Assembly (NCBI RefSeq): GCF_009707485.1
Contig: NZ_CP046121.1
Span: forward strand, 2,790,001 to 2,854,000
Length of the DNA: 64,000 nt
Reading direction: 5' to 3'
Source of the DNA: Nostocoides sp. HKS02
GTDB lineage: Bacteria > Actinomycetota > Actinomycetes > Actinomycetales > Dermatophilaceae
The translations under genes were made by a program, and so were the position numbers. The notes below the pieces were generated by a model. It saw nothing but the letters and a program-made list of their open reading frames with translations. It searched no databases and was not told the DNA's origin. This document shows, one piece after another, positions 10,114-18,752 of the stretch (position 1 is its first letter; each line of letters starts with the position of its first letter).

Positions 10114-10776
10114 CTACTGGTTGATCTGTGACGTCTGGTCGGCGGTGGCCTGGGCGGTGCCGTCGAGGTGCTGGGTGATGGAGCCGTGCTGGTCGGCGAT
10201 GGCGGTCGCATCGGACGCGACCGAGCCGATGTTGGCGGACACCGAGGCGTCGATCGGAGCCGCGACGTTGGCGTTGGCTGCGACCGCCCCGTCGATCGGC
10301 GCGGCGAGCTTGGCGTCGGCGGCCACGTTGACGTCCACCTTGAGCAGATCGCCGCTGAGCGCCGAGGTCGGCGTCGCGGGCGTCGCGGTGGTGTCGGGCA
10401 CCGGCGCCGGGGCGGGCGCGGGCGTGGTGGTGCCGGTCGTGCTGCCCGTCGTCGTGCCGGTCTGGTCGATCCCGCTGTGCTGCGGCGCGTGGGCGACGGC
10501 GGAGCCGGTCAGGCCCTGGTCGATGCTGACGTCCTGGTGGGCCAGTGAGGCGTCCGTCGAACCCACCGACAGGATGTTCGCCCCGACTGCGGCGTCGATC
10601 GGCGCCGCGACGTTGGCGTTCGCGGCGACGGCGAGGTCCACCGGGGCCGCGACGTCGAGCGCGAGGTTGAGGTCGGCGTTGAGGTCCAGCAGCGACATCA
10701 CTTCCTTGTCAGGGAGGGCGCTACCCCCCTCGGCGGCCAGTTCCTCGGCGGACAGTGGCTGGTCTGCGGCGCTCAT
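10114..10776 (-). CDS. Ala-rich duplicated-repeat peptide, candidate substrate of the RRE/M50 peptidase
   Basis: I recognise no characterised family. The 220-residue protein has no Cys and no obvious signal peptide. A leader-like start (MSAADQPLSAEELAAEGG) leads into ALPDKEVMSLLDLNADLNL, then two clearly homologous blocks of about 60 residues. Each block holds AAPIDxAVxAN-type heptads, VAAPID, and ends ..SGIDQ or ..SQINQ. A Thr/Pro linker (TGTTTPAPAPAPVPD) joins the blocks. The negatively charged leader followed by a repetitive core, directly upstream of an RRE-containing peptidase, resembles a RiPP-like or processed secreted peptide precursor. The start has CGGAG 5-6 bases upstream of ATG. 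Function is unknown; the pairing with the peptidase is the strongest clue. Confidence 0.7.
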   Translation of the reverse strand: MSAADQPLSAEELAAEGGSALPDKEVMSLLDLNADLNLALDVAAPVDLAVAANANVAAPIDAAVGANILSVGSTDASLAHQDVSIDQGLTGSAVAHAPQHSGIDQTGTTTGSTTGTTTPAPAPAPVPDTTATPATPTSALSGDLLKVDVNVAADAKLAAPIDGAVAANANVAAPIDASVSANIGSVASDATAIADQHGSITQHLDGTAQATADQTSQINQ

Positions 10777-10896
10777 CTTCACTCCGTCTCCGGCACGCCC
10801 TGCGTGCCCCCTGCAATGGCCGTGCACGGCTTTGCCGCCATGCACCTGGTTTGCGGGGTGCCTACCCAGATCGAGGCCGCGCAAACCCGCGGAACG

Positions 10897-11406
10897 TCAG
10901 CGGGGATCAGTCACGTCCGCGACGTCGGCGGCGAGGGCGCGCACGACCTCATCGGCGTATGCCGTGGCGGCAACACCGTGCGCGCCCGCTCCGATGGAGA
11001 TGGTGCGACCCGTGAGGGTCGTGTCAGCAACCACCGGCCACGCGGTCAGCGACCCGAACGGCGTGATGGTGCCCCGCTCGTAGCCCGTGACGTCTCGGGC
11101 CGTCGCAGCGTCAGGCATGGAGAGCCGGTTGACCCCCAGGTGAGCCCGCAGCTTGGGCCAGGAGATCTCGCGGTCACCCGGCACGAGCACGAACAGGTAG
11201 TCGTCCTCCGCCCGGCGCACGACGAGGGTCTTGACGATGTCTGCGGGTGTGACCCCGCGCGCGGCGGCGGCCTCCTCGAGGGACCCGACCCGGCCGTGCC
11301 GGGTCAAGGTGTGCTCGATACCGCTGGCGAGCAGGGCGGTGGCGGCCCGTTGCTCGCCGGCCTCGGCCGCTGCCGCTGCTGGCTCTGACTCGCTCACCTT
11401 GGTCAC
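10897..11406 (-). CDS. YbaK/EbsC-type aminoacyl-tRNA deacylase
   Basis: A 169-residue member of the YbaK/ProX editing-domain family, which hydrolyses mischarged aminoacyl-tRNA such as Cys-tRNA(Pro). The fold signature is visible in DIVKTLVVRRAEDDYLFVLVPGDREISWPKLRAHLG, with the conserved Lys, and in GTITPFGSLTAWPVVADTTL and the glycine pair ISIGAGAHG near the end. The GTG at 11406 (VTKVSESEP) is chosen because upstream sequence is not protein-like. It is divergent from the amidohydrolase gene and about 120 bases downstream of nothing else on its strand. Confidence 0.85.
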   Translation of the reverse strand: MTKVSESEPAAAAAEAGEQRAATALLASGIEHTLTRHGRVGSLEEAAAARGVTPADIVKTLVVRRAEDDYLFVLVPGDREISWPKLRAHLGVNRLSMPDAATARDVTGYERGTITPFGSLTAWPVVADTTLTGRTISIGAGAHGVAATAYADEVVRALAADVADVTDPR

Positions 11407-11455
11407 CCTAAACCCCACCCCTGGACCGGGCACTGGGCCTGGTCCAGGCATACGC

Positions 11456-11473
11456 AGTCTGGAATCCGAGACG
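11456..11473. promoter_or_regulatory. Candidate second IclR-type operator
   Basis: AGTCTGGAATCCGAGACG contains GTCT and GAGAC half-sites, and CCGAGACGAATTGGGG parallels CTGAGACGGAATGGGG at the hutH promoter. The palindrome is degraded compared with 4393-4410. It lies 64 bases ahead of the amidohydrolase-hutF-hutI operon. Confidence 0.35.
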
Positions 11474-11536
11474 AATTGGGGCGCGACCCGGCCCCGCAGT
11501 CCACGCACTGGTGTGGAATGGTCTGGTGGTTCCGCA

Positions 11537-12768
11537 ATGAGTCGCAGAGAGGGCACCGTGAGCTTCGAGTCGATGTGGGCTGACCTCGAGCCCGTCGGAC
11601 GCACTCCCCAGACCGGCGGCTACCGACGGTTCGCGTGGACCCGTGCGGACCACGACCTGCGCGAGTGGTTTGCCGCCGAGTGCGCCGAGCGGGGCCTCGA
11701 CCTCACGGAGGACCGCATGGGCAACCAGTGGGCGTGGTGGGGCGACCCCGACGAGGCGGTCCGGCGGGGCGACAAGGGCGTCGTCACCGGGTCCCACCTC
11801 GACAGCGTCCCCGACGGGGGTGCCTTCGACGGACCACTCGGCGTCGTCAGCGCCCTCGCCGCGCTCGACGTCTTGCGCGACAAGGGGTTTGCCCCCGTCC
11901 GCCCGGTCGGAATCGTCAACTTCGTCGACGAGGAGGGTGCGCGGTTCGGGGTCGCCTGTGCGGGTTCGCGCGTCATCACCGGCGCCATGACCGCCCGGCG
12001 CGCGCGCAGCCTCACCGACGCCGACGGCGTCTCCATGGCCGAGGCGCTCACCGCCGCAGGGCGCGATCCCCACCACCTCGGTCGCGACGACGAGACCGTC
12101 GGCCGGATCGGTGCGTTCGTCGAGCTGCACGTCGAGCAGGGCCGCGGCCTCATCGACCTCGATCACCCGGTCGCCGTCGGCTCCGAGATCTGGCCCCACG
12201 GCCGGTGGCGGATGGAGTTCACCGGCGAGGCCAACCACGCGGGCACCACGCGTCTCGAGGACCGCCAGGACGCCATGCTCGGGTATGCCGGCGCCGTGCT
12301 GGCCGCCCGCGAGGCCGCCATCACGCACGGCTGCGTGGCAACGGTCGGCAAGGTCGAGGTCGTGCCGGGCGGGGTCAACGCGATCCCCAGCGCCGTCACG
12401 GGGTGGCTCGACGCGCGAGGCGCCAGCCCCCGGGCGGTCCGCCGCGCGGTCGCCGACATCGCGGCCATGGTCGAGCAGTCCGGCGGCCACATCGTCGAGG
12501 AGTCCTGGACGCCCTCCACCGCCTTCGACGAGCCCCCTGTCCGCCCGCCTCCAGACCCGGCTCGGCGGCATACCGGTGCTGGGCACGGGTGCGGGCCACG
12601 ACGCCGGCATCCTCGCCAACGCGGGGGTCCCGACCGCGATGCTTGTTCGTTCGCAACCCGACCGGGATCTCGCACTCGCCCGCTGAGCACGCGGAGCTGT
12701 CCGACTGCCTCGAGGGAGTCGCGGCGCTCGCGACGGTCCTCGAGGACCTTGCAGGTGAGGTGCGATGA
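11537..12768 (+). CDS. M20-family amidohydrolase (allantoate/N-carbamoyl amino acid hydrolase type), two frameshifts
   Basis: A metal-dependent amidase of the hydantoinase/carbamoylase family. Metal and catalytic motifs are visible: GSHLDSVPDGGAFDGPLGV, the catalytic FVDEEGARFG, and ELHVEQGRGL. In a hut operon the likely substrate is N-formylglutamate made by HutF, replacing a missing HutG; this is inference. The frame is broken twice by +1. The first break is at a C5 run (12533-12537), where C4 restores FDEPLSARLQ. The second is at GCTTGTTC (12641-12648), where removing a T restores TAMLFVRNPTGISHS. Corrected, the protein is about 409 residues and ends with ATGA overlap onto hutF. Both flanks are otherwise intact, so a functional gene is likely. 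Confidence 0.85.
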
Positions 12769-14090
12769 CGCACTACTGGGCCGAGCACGCCTGGCTGCCC
12801 GCGGGCCTCGCCCACGACGTGCGGTTCGAGGTCGTCGACGGCAGCTTCGGTGCGGTCCACGCCAAGGTGCGAGCCCAGCCCGGCGACGAGGTGCTGCGCG
12901 GCGTCGTGGTGCCCGGTTTCGCCAACGCCCACAGCCACGCCTTCCACCGCGCCCTGCGCGGTCGGACCCACGGCGACGGCGGGAACTTCTGGACCTGGCG
13001 CGAGCAGATGTATGCCGTGACTCGCCAGCTCGACCCCGACCGCTACTTCGCGCTCGCGCGCGCCGTCTACGCCGAGATGGCGTTGGCGGGCATCACGGCC
13101 GTGGGCGAGTTCCATTACGTCCACCACGACCGGGACGGCCGTCCCTACGCCGATCCCAATGCCATGGGGCACGCGCTGATCGAGGCCGCGCGCGAGGCCG
13201 GGGTGCGGCTGACCCTGCTCGACACGTGCTACCTCAGCGGGGGTCTGAGCGGCGACGGCCACCTGCCCCTCGACGACGTCCAGCGCCGGTTCGCCGACCA
13301 CGACGTCGATGCCTGGGCGGCCCGGGTCGCCTCGCTCGCCCCGGACGCCACGACCCGCATCGGCGCCGCGGTCCACTCGGTGCGCGCCGTGCCGCGTGAG
13401 CAGCTGACACCCATGGCCGAGGTCACCCGGGGGCGAGTGGTCCACGCCCACGTCAGCGAGCAGCCTGCCGAGAACCTCGCGACCCAGATGTTCTACGGCG
13501 CGACCCCGACCGAGCTGCTGGCCGAGGCCGGGCTCGTGAACGAGCGGTTCAGCGCCGTCCACGCCACCCACCTCAGTGACGGCGACATCGCGCTGCTCGG
13601 CGACGCCCGGGCCACGGCCTGCTTCTGCCCGACCACCGAGCGCGACCTCGCTGACGGCATCGGCCCCGCCCGCGCGCTGGCCGAGGCCGGCGCACGCCTC
13701 TCGCTCGGGTCCGACCAGCACGCCGTGATCGACCCGTTCGAGGAGCTGCGCGGTCTCGAGATGCACGAGCGCCTCCTCAGCAACGAGCGCGGCCGGTTCA
13801 GCCCCGATGAGCTGCTCGAGGCGGCCACGGTGGAGGGCTACCGCAGCCTCGGCTGGTCCGACGCCGGCCGCATCGTCGAGGGGCAGGTCGCCGACTTCGT
13901 CGTCGTGCGAGCCGACACCGTCAACACCATGGGCACCAAGCCCGGTCAGATCCTCTACTGCGCGACCAGGGCCGATGTCGACCGCGTCGTCGTGGGGGGT
14001 CGGCCGGTCGTCGATGGCGCCCATCACCAGCTCGGTGACGTCGCCGAGCTGCTCGCCAAGGCCCTCGCCGACGTCCGGGAACACCAGTGA
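12765..14090 (+). CDS. hutF: Formimidoylglutamate deiminase
   Basis: Amidohydrolase-superfamily enzyme that hydrolyses N-formimidoyl-L-glutamate to N-formyl-L-glutamate and ammonia, the alternative fourth step of histidine breakdown. The N-terminal metal motif [27 protein letters not shown], the mid-protein [11 protein letters not shown] and the downstream metal Asp in [17 protein letters not shown] all match HutF. It is 441 residues long. Starts overlap by four bases with both the preceding amidohydrolase and the following hutI, so the three genes are translationally coupled. Confidence 0.94.
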   Translation: MTHYWAEHAWLPAGLAHDVRFEVVDGSFGAVHAKVRAQPGDEVLRGVVVPGFANAHSHAFHRALRGRTHGDGGNFWTWREQMYAVTRQLDPDRYFALARAVYAEMALAGITAVGEFHYVHHDRDGRPYADPNAMGHALIEAAREAGVRLTLLDTCYLSGGLSGDGHLPLDDVQRRFADHDVDAWAARVASLAPDATTRIGAAVHSVRAVPREQLTPMAEVTRGRVVHAHVSEQPAENLATQMFYGATPTELLAEAGLVNERFSAVHATHLSDGDIALLGDARATACFCPTTERDLADGIGPARALAEAGARLSLGSDQHAVIDPFEELRGLEMHERLLSNERGRFSPDELLEAATVEGYRSLGWSDAGRIVEGQVADFVVVRADTVNTMGTKPGQILYCATRADVDRVVVGGRPVVDGAHHQLGDVAELLAKALADVREHQ

Positions 14091-15289
14091 GCAGCACCGT
14101 CGTCACCGCCATCGGCGAGCTCGTGACCTGCGACGACTCCACCCCTGACCGGCTCGGCATCCGTCGGGATGCCGCGGTCGTCGTCGAGGACGGGTCTGTC
14201 GTGTGGATCGGTCCGGCCTCGCGTGCACCCGCCGCCGACCACAGCATCGACGTCGGCGGGCGCGCGGTGCTGCCCGGCTTCGTCGACTCCCACGCCCACC
14301 TCGTGTTCGCCGGCGACCGGGGCGAGGAGTTCGCCGCGCGCATGGCGGGTCGCCCCTATGACGGCGGCGGGATCGGGGTGTCGGTCGCGGCAACCCGAGC
14401 CGCCGACGACGACGTCCTGCGGGTCCTGCTCGCCGAGCGCGTCGCCGAGATGCGCGCCCAGGGCACCACCACGATCGAGATCAAGAGCGGTTACGGGCTG
14501 ACCGTGGAGGACGAGGCGCGGGCGCTGCGCCTGGCCAGCGAGGTCACCACCGAGACGACGTTTCTCGGCGCGCACGTGGTGCCCAGCGAGTATGCCGGCG
14601 ACCGCGCGGCATACCTCGAGCTGGTCACCGGGCCGATGCTCGAGGCGGCCCGTCCCCATGCGCTGTGGATCGACGTGTTCTGCGAGCCGGCGTCGGCCCA
14701 CGCGTTCACCGGCGAGGAGGCACGGGTCGTGCTGGAGGCGGGTCGGGCCGCGGGCCTGGGCCTGCGCGTCCACGGCAACCAGCTGGGCCACGGGCCAGGA
14801 GTGCAGCTCGCCGTCGAGCTCGGGGCAGCCAGCGTCGACCACTGCACCTACCTCTCCGACGCCGATGTGACCGCTCTCGCCGACGCCTCCGACGCCACCG
14901 TCGCCACCTTGCTGCCGGGGGTGGAGTTCTCGACGCGGTCGCCGTACCCCGACGCGGCGGGGCTCCTGCGCGCGGGGGTCTCGATCGCGCTCGCCACCGA
15001 CTGCAACCCCGGCACCTGCTACTCCTCGTCGATGCCGTTCGTCATCGCCCTCGCCGTCCGCGAGATGGGCCTCACGCCCGCGCAAGCGGTGTATGCCGCG
15101 ACCGCCGGATCGGCGAAGTCGTTGCGGCGCACCGACATCGGGCGACTGGTCGTCGGGTCCCGCGCAGACCTGGCCGTGCTCGATGCGCCGTCGTACGTCC
15201 ACCTGTCCTACCGCGCTGGCGTACCGATCGCCCGTGCCCTCGACCTCGAGCCGCGAGGTTCCTGGAGCATGGGTTCCGCGAAGTCCTAG
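14087..15289 (+). CDS. hutI: Imidazolonepropionase
   Basis: Hydrolyses 4-imidazolone-5-propanoate to formimidoylglutamate, the third step of the pathway. The 400-residue metalloenzyme shows [19 protein letters not shown], the substrate-gripping [12 protein letters not shown], the histidines in [10 protein letters not shown] and DHCTYLSD, and the metal Asp of [17 protein letters not shown]. It uses a GTG start inside a GTGA overlap with hutF. Its stop codon shares a CTAG palindrome with the stop of the convergent DUF4235 gene. Confidence 0.96.
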   Translation: MSSTVVTAIGELVTCDDSTPDRLGIRRDAAVVVEDGSVVWIGPASRAPAADHSIDVGGRAVLPGFVDSHAHLVFAGDRGEEFAARMAGRPYDGGGIGVSVAATRAADDDVLRVLLAERVAEMRAQGTTTIEIKSGYGLTVEDEARALRLASEVTTETTFLGAHVVPSEYAGDRAAYLELVTGPMLEAARPHALWIDVFCEPASAHAFTGEEARVVLEAGRAAGLGLRVHGNQLGHGPGVQLAVELGAASVDHCTYLSDADVTALADASDATVATLLPGVEFSTRSPYPDAAGLLRAGVSIALATDCNPGTCYSSSMPFVIALAVREMGLTPAQAVYAATAGSAKSLRRTDIGRLVVGSRADLAVLDAPSYVHLSYRAGVPIARALDLEPRGSWSMGSAKS

Positions 15290-15573
15290 GCGTCGCCCTG
15301 CTGCATGGCCTTGGGCAGGTGTCCCGCCGACTTCTGGTAGTACTCGGCCGCCTTGCGGGTGGTGATGGTCCGGGCCGCGCCCACGGCGAGCCCGGTGAGC
15401 GCTGCGAACAAGACTGCGTCGAGCCACGGGGTGCGCGGGTCCCTCGGGTCGACTACCGCGTCGCGACCGGCCTTCTTCCAGATCTGCGTCACGACCTTGT
15501 TGGCGATGATCCCCGCCAGGACCGCCGATCCCGTGCCCATCACCCGCCACACGAGTGCGCCCATGGTTGTCAC
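15286..15573 (-). CDS. DUF4235 small membrane protein
   Basis: A protein of up to 95 residues of the actinobacterial DUF4235 type, function unknown. The first hydrophobic segment contains [19 protein letters not shown], the family hallmark. A second segment ([18 protein letters not shown]) precedes a charged C-terminus. MGALVWRV four residues in could be the true start. It is convergent with hutI and shares the CTAG stop region. Confidence 0.82.
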   Translation of the reverse strand: MTTMGALVWRVMGTGSAVLAGIIANKVVTQIWKKAGRDAVVDPRDPRTPWLDAVLFAALTGLAVGAARTITTRKAAEYYQKSAGHLPKAMQQGDA

Positions 15574-15632
15574 CTCTCAGAAGTCGCCCTGCCTGTCGCC
15601 TCCACCCTGCCACAGGCTGGAGTAGTCTTCGA

Positions 15633-15727
15633 CGCGTCACGACAGGGGAGCGCGCGAGCGCTGAGAGTGCGGGCAACCGCAGACCCTCACACCTGATCCG
15701 GTTCGCACCGGCGTAGGGAGTCGAGTT
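15633..15727 (+). promoter_or_regulatory. TPP (THI-box) riboswitch
   Basis: All conserved elements are present in order: CAGGGGAGC, GCTGAGAGTG, a variable arm (CGGGCAACCG), ACCCTCACACCTGATC, then GGTTCGCACCGG and GTAGGGAGTCGAG. CUGAGA and ACCUGAUC are the two thiamine pyrophosphate-sensing strands. It lies about 90 bases upstream of ykoE, so thiamine pyrophosphate should repress the transporter, either by premature termination or by masking of the start region. Confidence 0.95.
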
Positions 15728-15818
15728 CTCAGGCACCTGTCGGGCGGCCGCGCCCCGGTGCGATCTCCCGACTGGTGTCTCCCCGAGGTATCCACCGGAT
15801 TCCACGGGAGAAGGAAAC

Positions 15819-16484
15819 ATGAGCACCACCAACACCCCGGCCACCTCGGCCGACCCTGCTGCCGCGCCTCGACGCCGCAGTATCCGAGCGTCCAGCCCAC
15901 TCCTGGGCTGGCGCACCGTCGACCTGCTGACCGTCGCCTTCCTCGGCGCCGCGTTCGGCATCGCCTACTGGGGCTGGGGGCTCGCCTACCTGGCGCCCGC
16001 CACCGCCCTGGGCAACCTCTTTCCGCCGCTGCAGGGTCTCACCGGCGGCCCGTGGCTGATGGCCGGCGTCGTCGGTGGCCTGGTCATCCGGCGCCCCGGC
16101 GCAGCCCTCCTGTGCGAGGTGATCGCGGCCCTCGTCGAGATGCTTCCCGGCAGCCAGTGGGGGTTCACCGCCCTCATCTCCGGCATCCTGCAGGGGCTCG
16201 GCGCCGAGCTCGCCTTCGTCGTGCTGGGCTATGGAGCGTTCGGCATCGGCGCGGCGCTGCTCGCGGGCGCCCTGTCGGCGCCCTTCGAGGCGGTCTACGA
16301 GTGGTTCGTTTACTGGACCGACTGGGGCATGGCCTACAAGCTCGTCTACGGCGTGATCCTCACGATCTCGGGCGCGCTCGTCGCGGGCGGCCTCGGCTGG
16401 GCGCTCACCACCGCCCTCGCCAAGGCTGGTGCGCTCGGCGCGTTCCCACCCGGCCAGGAAGCCAGGGAGTCCCGCGCTGTCTGA
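15819..16484 (+). CDS. ykoE: ECF transporter substrate-binding protein, YkoE family (thiamine/HMP)
   Basis: Membrane S-component that binds the thiamine precursor hydroxymethylpyrimidine or thiamine itself. The 221-residue protein has a soluble N-terminus and about five to six hydrophobic helices. The segments AAFGIAYWGWGLAYLAP, the acidic ALLCEVIAALVEMLPGSQWG and GILQGLGAELAF are family features. It follows a TPP riboswitch and overlaps the fused ATPase/EcfT gene, so specificity and partner are both supported by context. An AGAAGGA Shine-Dalgarno precedes the ATG. Confidence 0.92.
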   Translation: MSTTNTPATSADPAAAPRRRSIRASSPLLGWRTVDLLTVAFLGAAFGIAYWGWGLAYLAPATALGNLFPPLQGLTGGPWLMAGVVGGLVIRRPGAALLCEVIAALVEMLPGSQWGFTALISGILQGLGAELAFVVLGYGAFGIGAALLAGALSAPFEAVYEWFVYWTDWGMAYKLVYGVILTISGALVAGGLGWALTTALAKAGALGAFPPGQEARESRAV

Positions 16485-18713
16485 GGGCCCGGGCCACGTC
16501 GAGGTCCGGGGCCTGACCTGGCGGCCGTTCGGTCGCCTCGACCCGGTCATCCCGGGCCTCGACCTCGACCTCCCGGCAGGCCAGCGGGTGCTGCTCGTCG
16601 GGCCCAGCGGCTCCGGCAAGTCCACGCTGCTGCGTGGGCTCGCCGGAGTCCTCGAGGTCGCTGATGCGGGCGAGCGCAGCGGCACCGTGCTCGTCGACGG
16701 GGCCGAGCCCGGCTCGCGGGCCGGGACCGTTGGCCTGGTCCTCCAGGAGCCCGGGGCAGGCATCGTCTCGGCCACCATCGGGCGCGACGTGGCCTTCGGC
16801 CTCGAGAACCTCGGTATGCCGCGTGCCGCCATGCCCGCGCGGGTCGCCGCCGCCCTCGCGGCGGTGCGGCTCACCATGCCCCAGGACACCCCGACCCACA
16901 CCCTCTCCGGGGAGAGCAGCAGCGCCTCGCGCTCGCGGGAGCACTCGCGCTCGAACCCACACTGCTCTTGCTGGACGAGCCCACGGCCATGCTCGACCCC
17001 GACAACGCGGCCTCCGTCCGGGCCAGCGTCGAGGAGGTCGTGCGCGCTCGCGGCCTGACGACGGTGGTCGTCGAGCACCGGCTCGGGCCGTGGGTGGACT
17101 TCGCAGACCGCCTCGTCGTGCTCGACCGCACGGGCCGAGTGGTCGCGGACGGCGACCCCGACTGCGTGCTGCGCGAACGCGGTGAGGCGCTGGCCGCCCA
17201 GGGCATCTGGGTGCCTGGATGCCCCGATCCGCAGCCGCGCGGCATACCGGCGGCCACCTTCGGTCCTGGACGGCTCGGCGCCAATGTCGTGGCCCTGGAC
17301 GCCGCGGGCGTCACGGTCGAGCGCGCGGTCCGACGCCTCGACGGCTCGGTTCGCCGCACGGTCGCGGTCGACGACCAGTGGTTCCAGGCGAGGGCGGGGC
17401 AGGTCCACGCGCTGGTGGGCCCCAGCGGGTCCGGGAAGTCCACCCTGCTGCTCGCACTGGCGGGTCTGCTCGACCACGAGGGTGGACCCGTGCGCGTCCA
17501 CCCCGAGCTCGCGCCGCACGGGTCTCGTGAGCCGACGGCCTGGTCCAGTGTGGAGCTCGCCCGCGCGCTGGCCTGGGTGCCCCAGTGGGCCAGTGCCACG
17601 ATCGTCGCGCGCACCGTGCTGGACGAGGCCATGACGACCTCGCGCGCCGTGGGGCTGGTCGAGTCCGAGTCGCTCGCCCGCGCCACCCTGCTGCTCGACG
17701 CTCTCGGCTTGAGCCACCTGCGCAGCGCCGATCCCCGGCACCTGTCGGGCGGCGAGCAGCGCCGGCTGGCGATGGCGGCAGCCGTCGTGCACCAGCCGAG
17801 CGTCCTGCTGGCCGACGAGGCGACCGTCGGCCAGGACCGGTTGACGTGGGCGGCCGTGATGGGTGTCGTCGAGGCCCTGCGTGATGCCGGGTCGGCCGTC
17901 GTCCTCACCACCCACGATGACGCCGTGGTCGCGCGCGCCGACCGCGTCACGCCGGTGACCCGCCCGACCCAGCCACCGCAGCCGCCCGCGCCGCGCCGCC
18001 CCCTCGTCGCGCGGTGCGGTCCGCTCTCGCTGTTCGCTGCCGCTGGCCTGGCGATCCCCGCCGGCGTCGTCTCCCCGCACTGGCGCACGAGCGTGGTCGT
18101 ACTGGCCGTCGAGCTGGCCCTCAGCGTGCTCGGGCTCTGGGCCCCCGGATCCGGACCCGCGCCCCCCGGTCGGCTCCGCGCCGTGGCCGTGCGGCTGGCG
18201 CCCGGTCTGCTCGCCGCGGGATCCGTGGCGTGGTCGACGTGGCTGCTGGGCACGCGAGATCTCGCCCTGGCCGCGACCGGTGGACTGCGGGTGCTGATCA
18301 TCGTGCTGCCGTCGGCGGTGCTGATCCAGCACGTCGACGCCGACGCCCTCGGCGACCACCTGGCCCAGCGGTTGCGCCTGCCCCCACGACCGGTGGTGGC
18401 CCTCGCCGCAGCGCTGCAGCGCATCCACATCTTCGGCGACCTCTGGTCCGAGATCGGCCGGGCCCGGCGGATCCGCGGGGTCGGCGCCACGCTGCGCTCG
18501 CCGAAGTCGGTGCTCTCTGAGCTCGCGGCCCTGACCGTCGGCATCCTGGTCCGCTCCCTGCAGTCGGCCGCGGAGCTCGCGGTGGCCATGGACGCCAGGG
18601 GCTTCGCGTCCGCCCAGCGGCGCTCGTGGGCCCAGCCGGCCCCGTGGCGTCGCGCCGACACGCTGCTGGTGGTGGCGGCGCTGCTGCCGTTGGCGGTCGC
18701 CCTGCGCGGTTGA
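16429..18713 (+). CDS. Fused ECF transporter: two ATPase domains plus EcfT (YkoD-YkoC), frameshifted
   Basis: Energy module of the thiamine-type ECF importer. ATPase 1 has the Walker A GPSGSGKSTLLRGLAG and, after frame repair, the ABC signature LSGGEQQRLAL and LLLLDEPTAMLD. ATPase 2 has GPSGSGKSTLLLALAG, HLSGGEQRRLAMA and VLLADEAT. The C-terminal third is a membrane EcfT domain with helices and the coupling motif IGRARRIRGVG. All three parts are one polypeptide of about 760 residues. A -1 shift lies in GGGG at 16909-16912; one more G restores the signature. The true start is unclear: GTG at 16429 gives a 56-base overlap with ykoE, while CTG at 16477 after AGGGAG would be tighter. Confidence 0.85.
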
Positions 18714-18752
18714 CCCCTTGTGCCGTCTCGCCTGCAAGAGCAAGGTGACCTC

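Noticed and set aside
15406..15412. GAACAAG in the DUF4235 gene as a minus-strand example of the T insertion
   Set aside because: On the coding strand it reads GTC TTG TTC in frame and the protein is intact.
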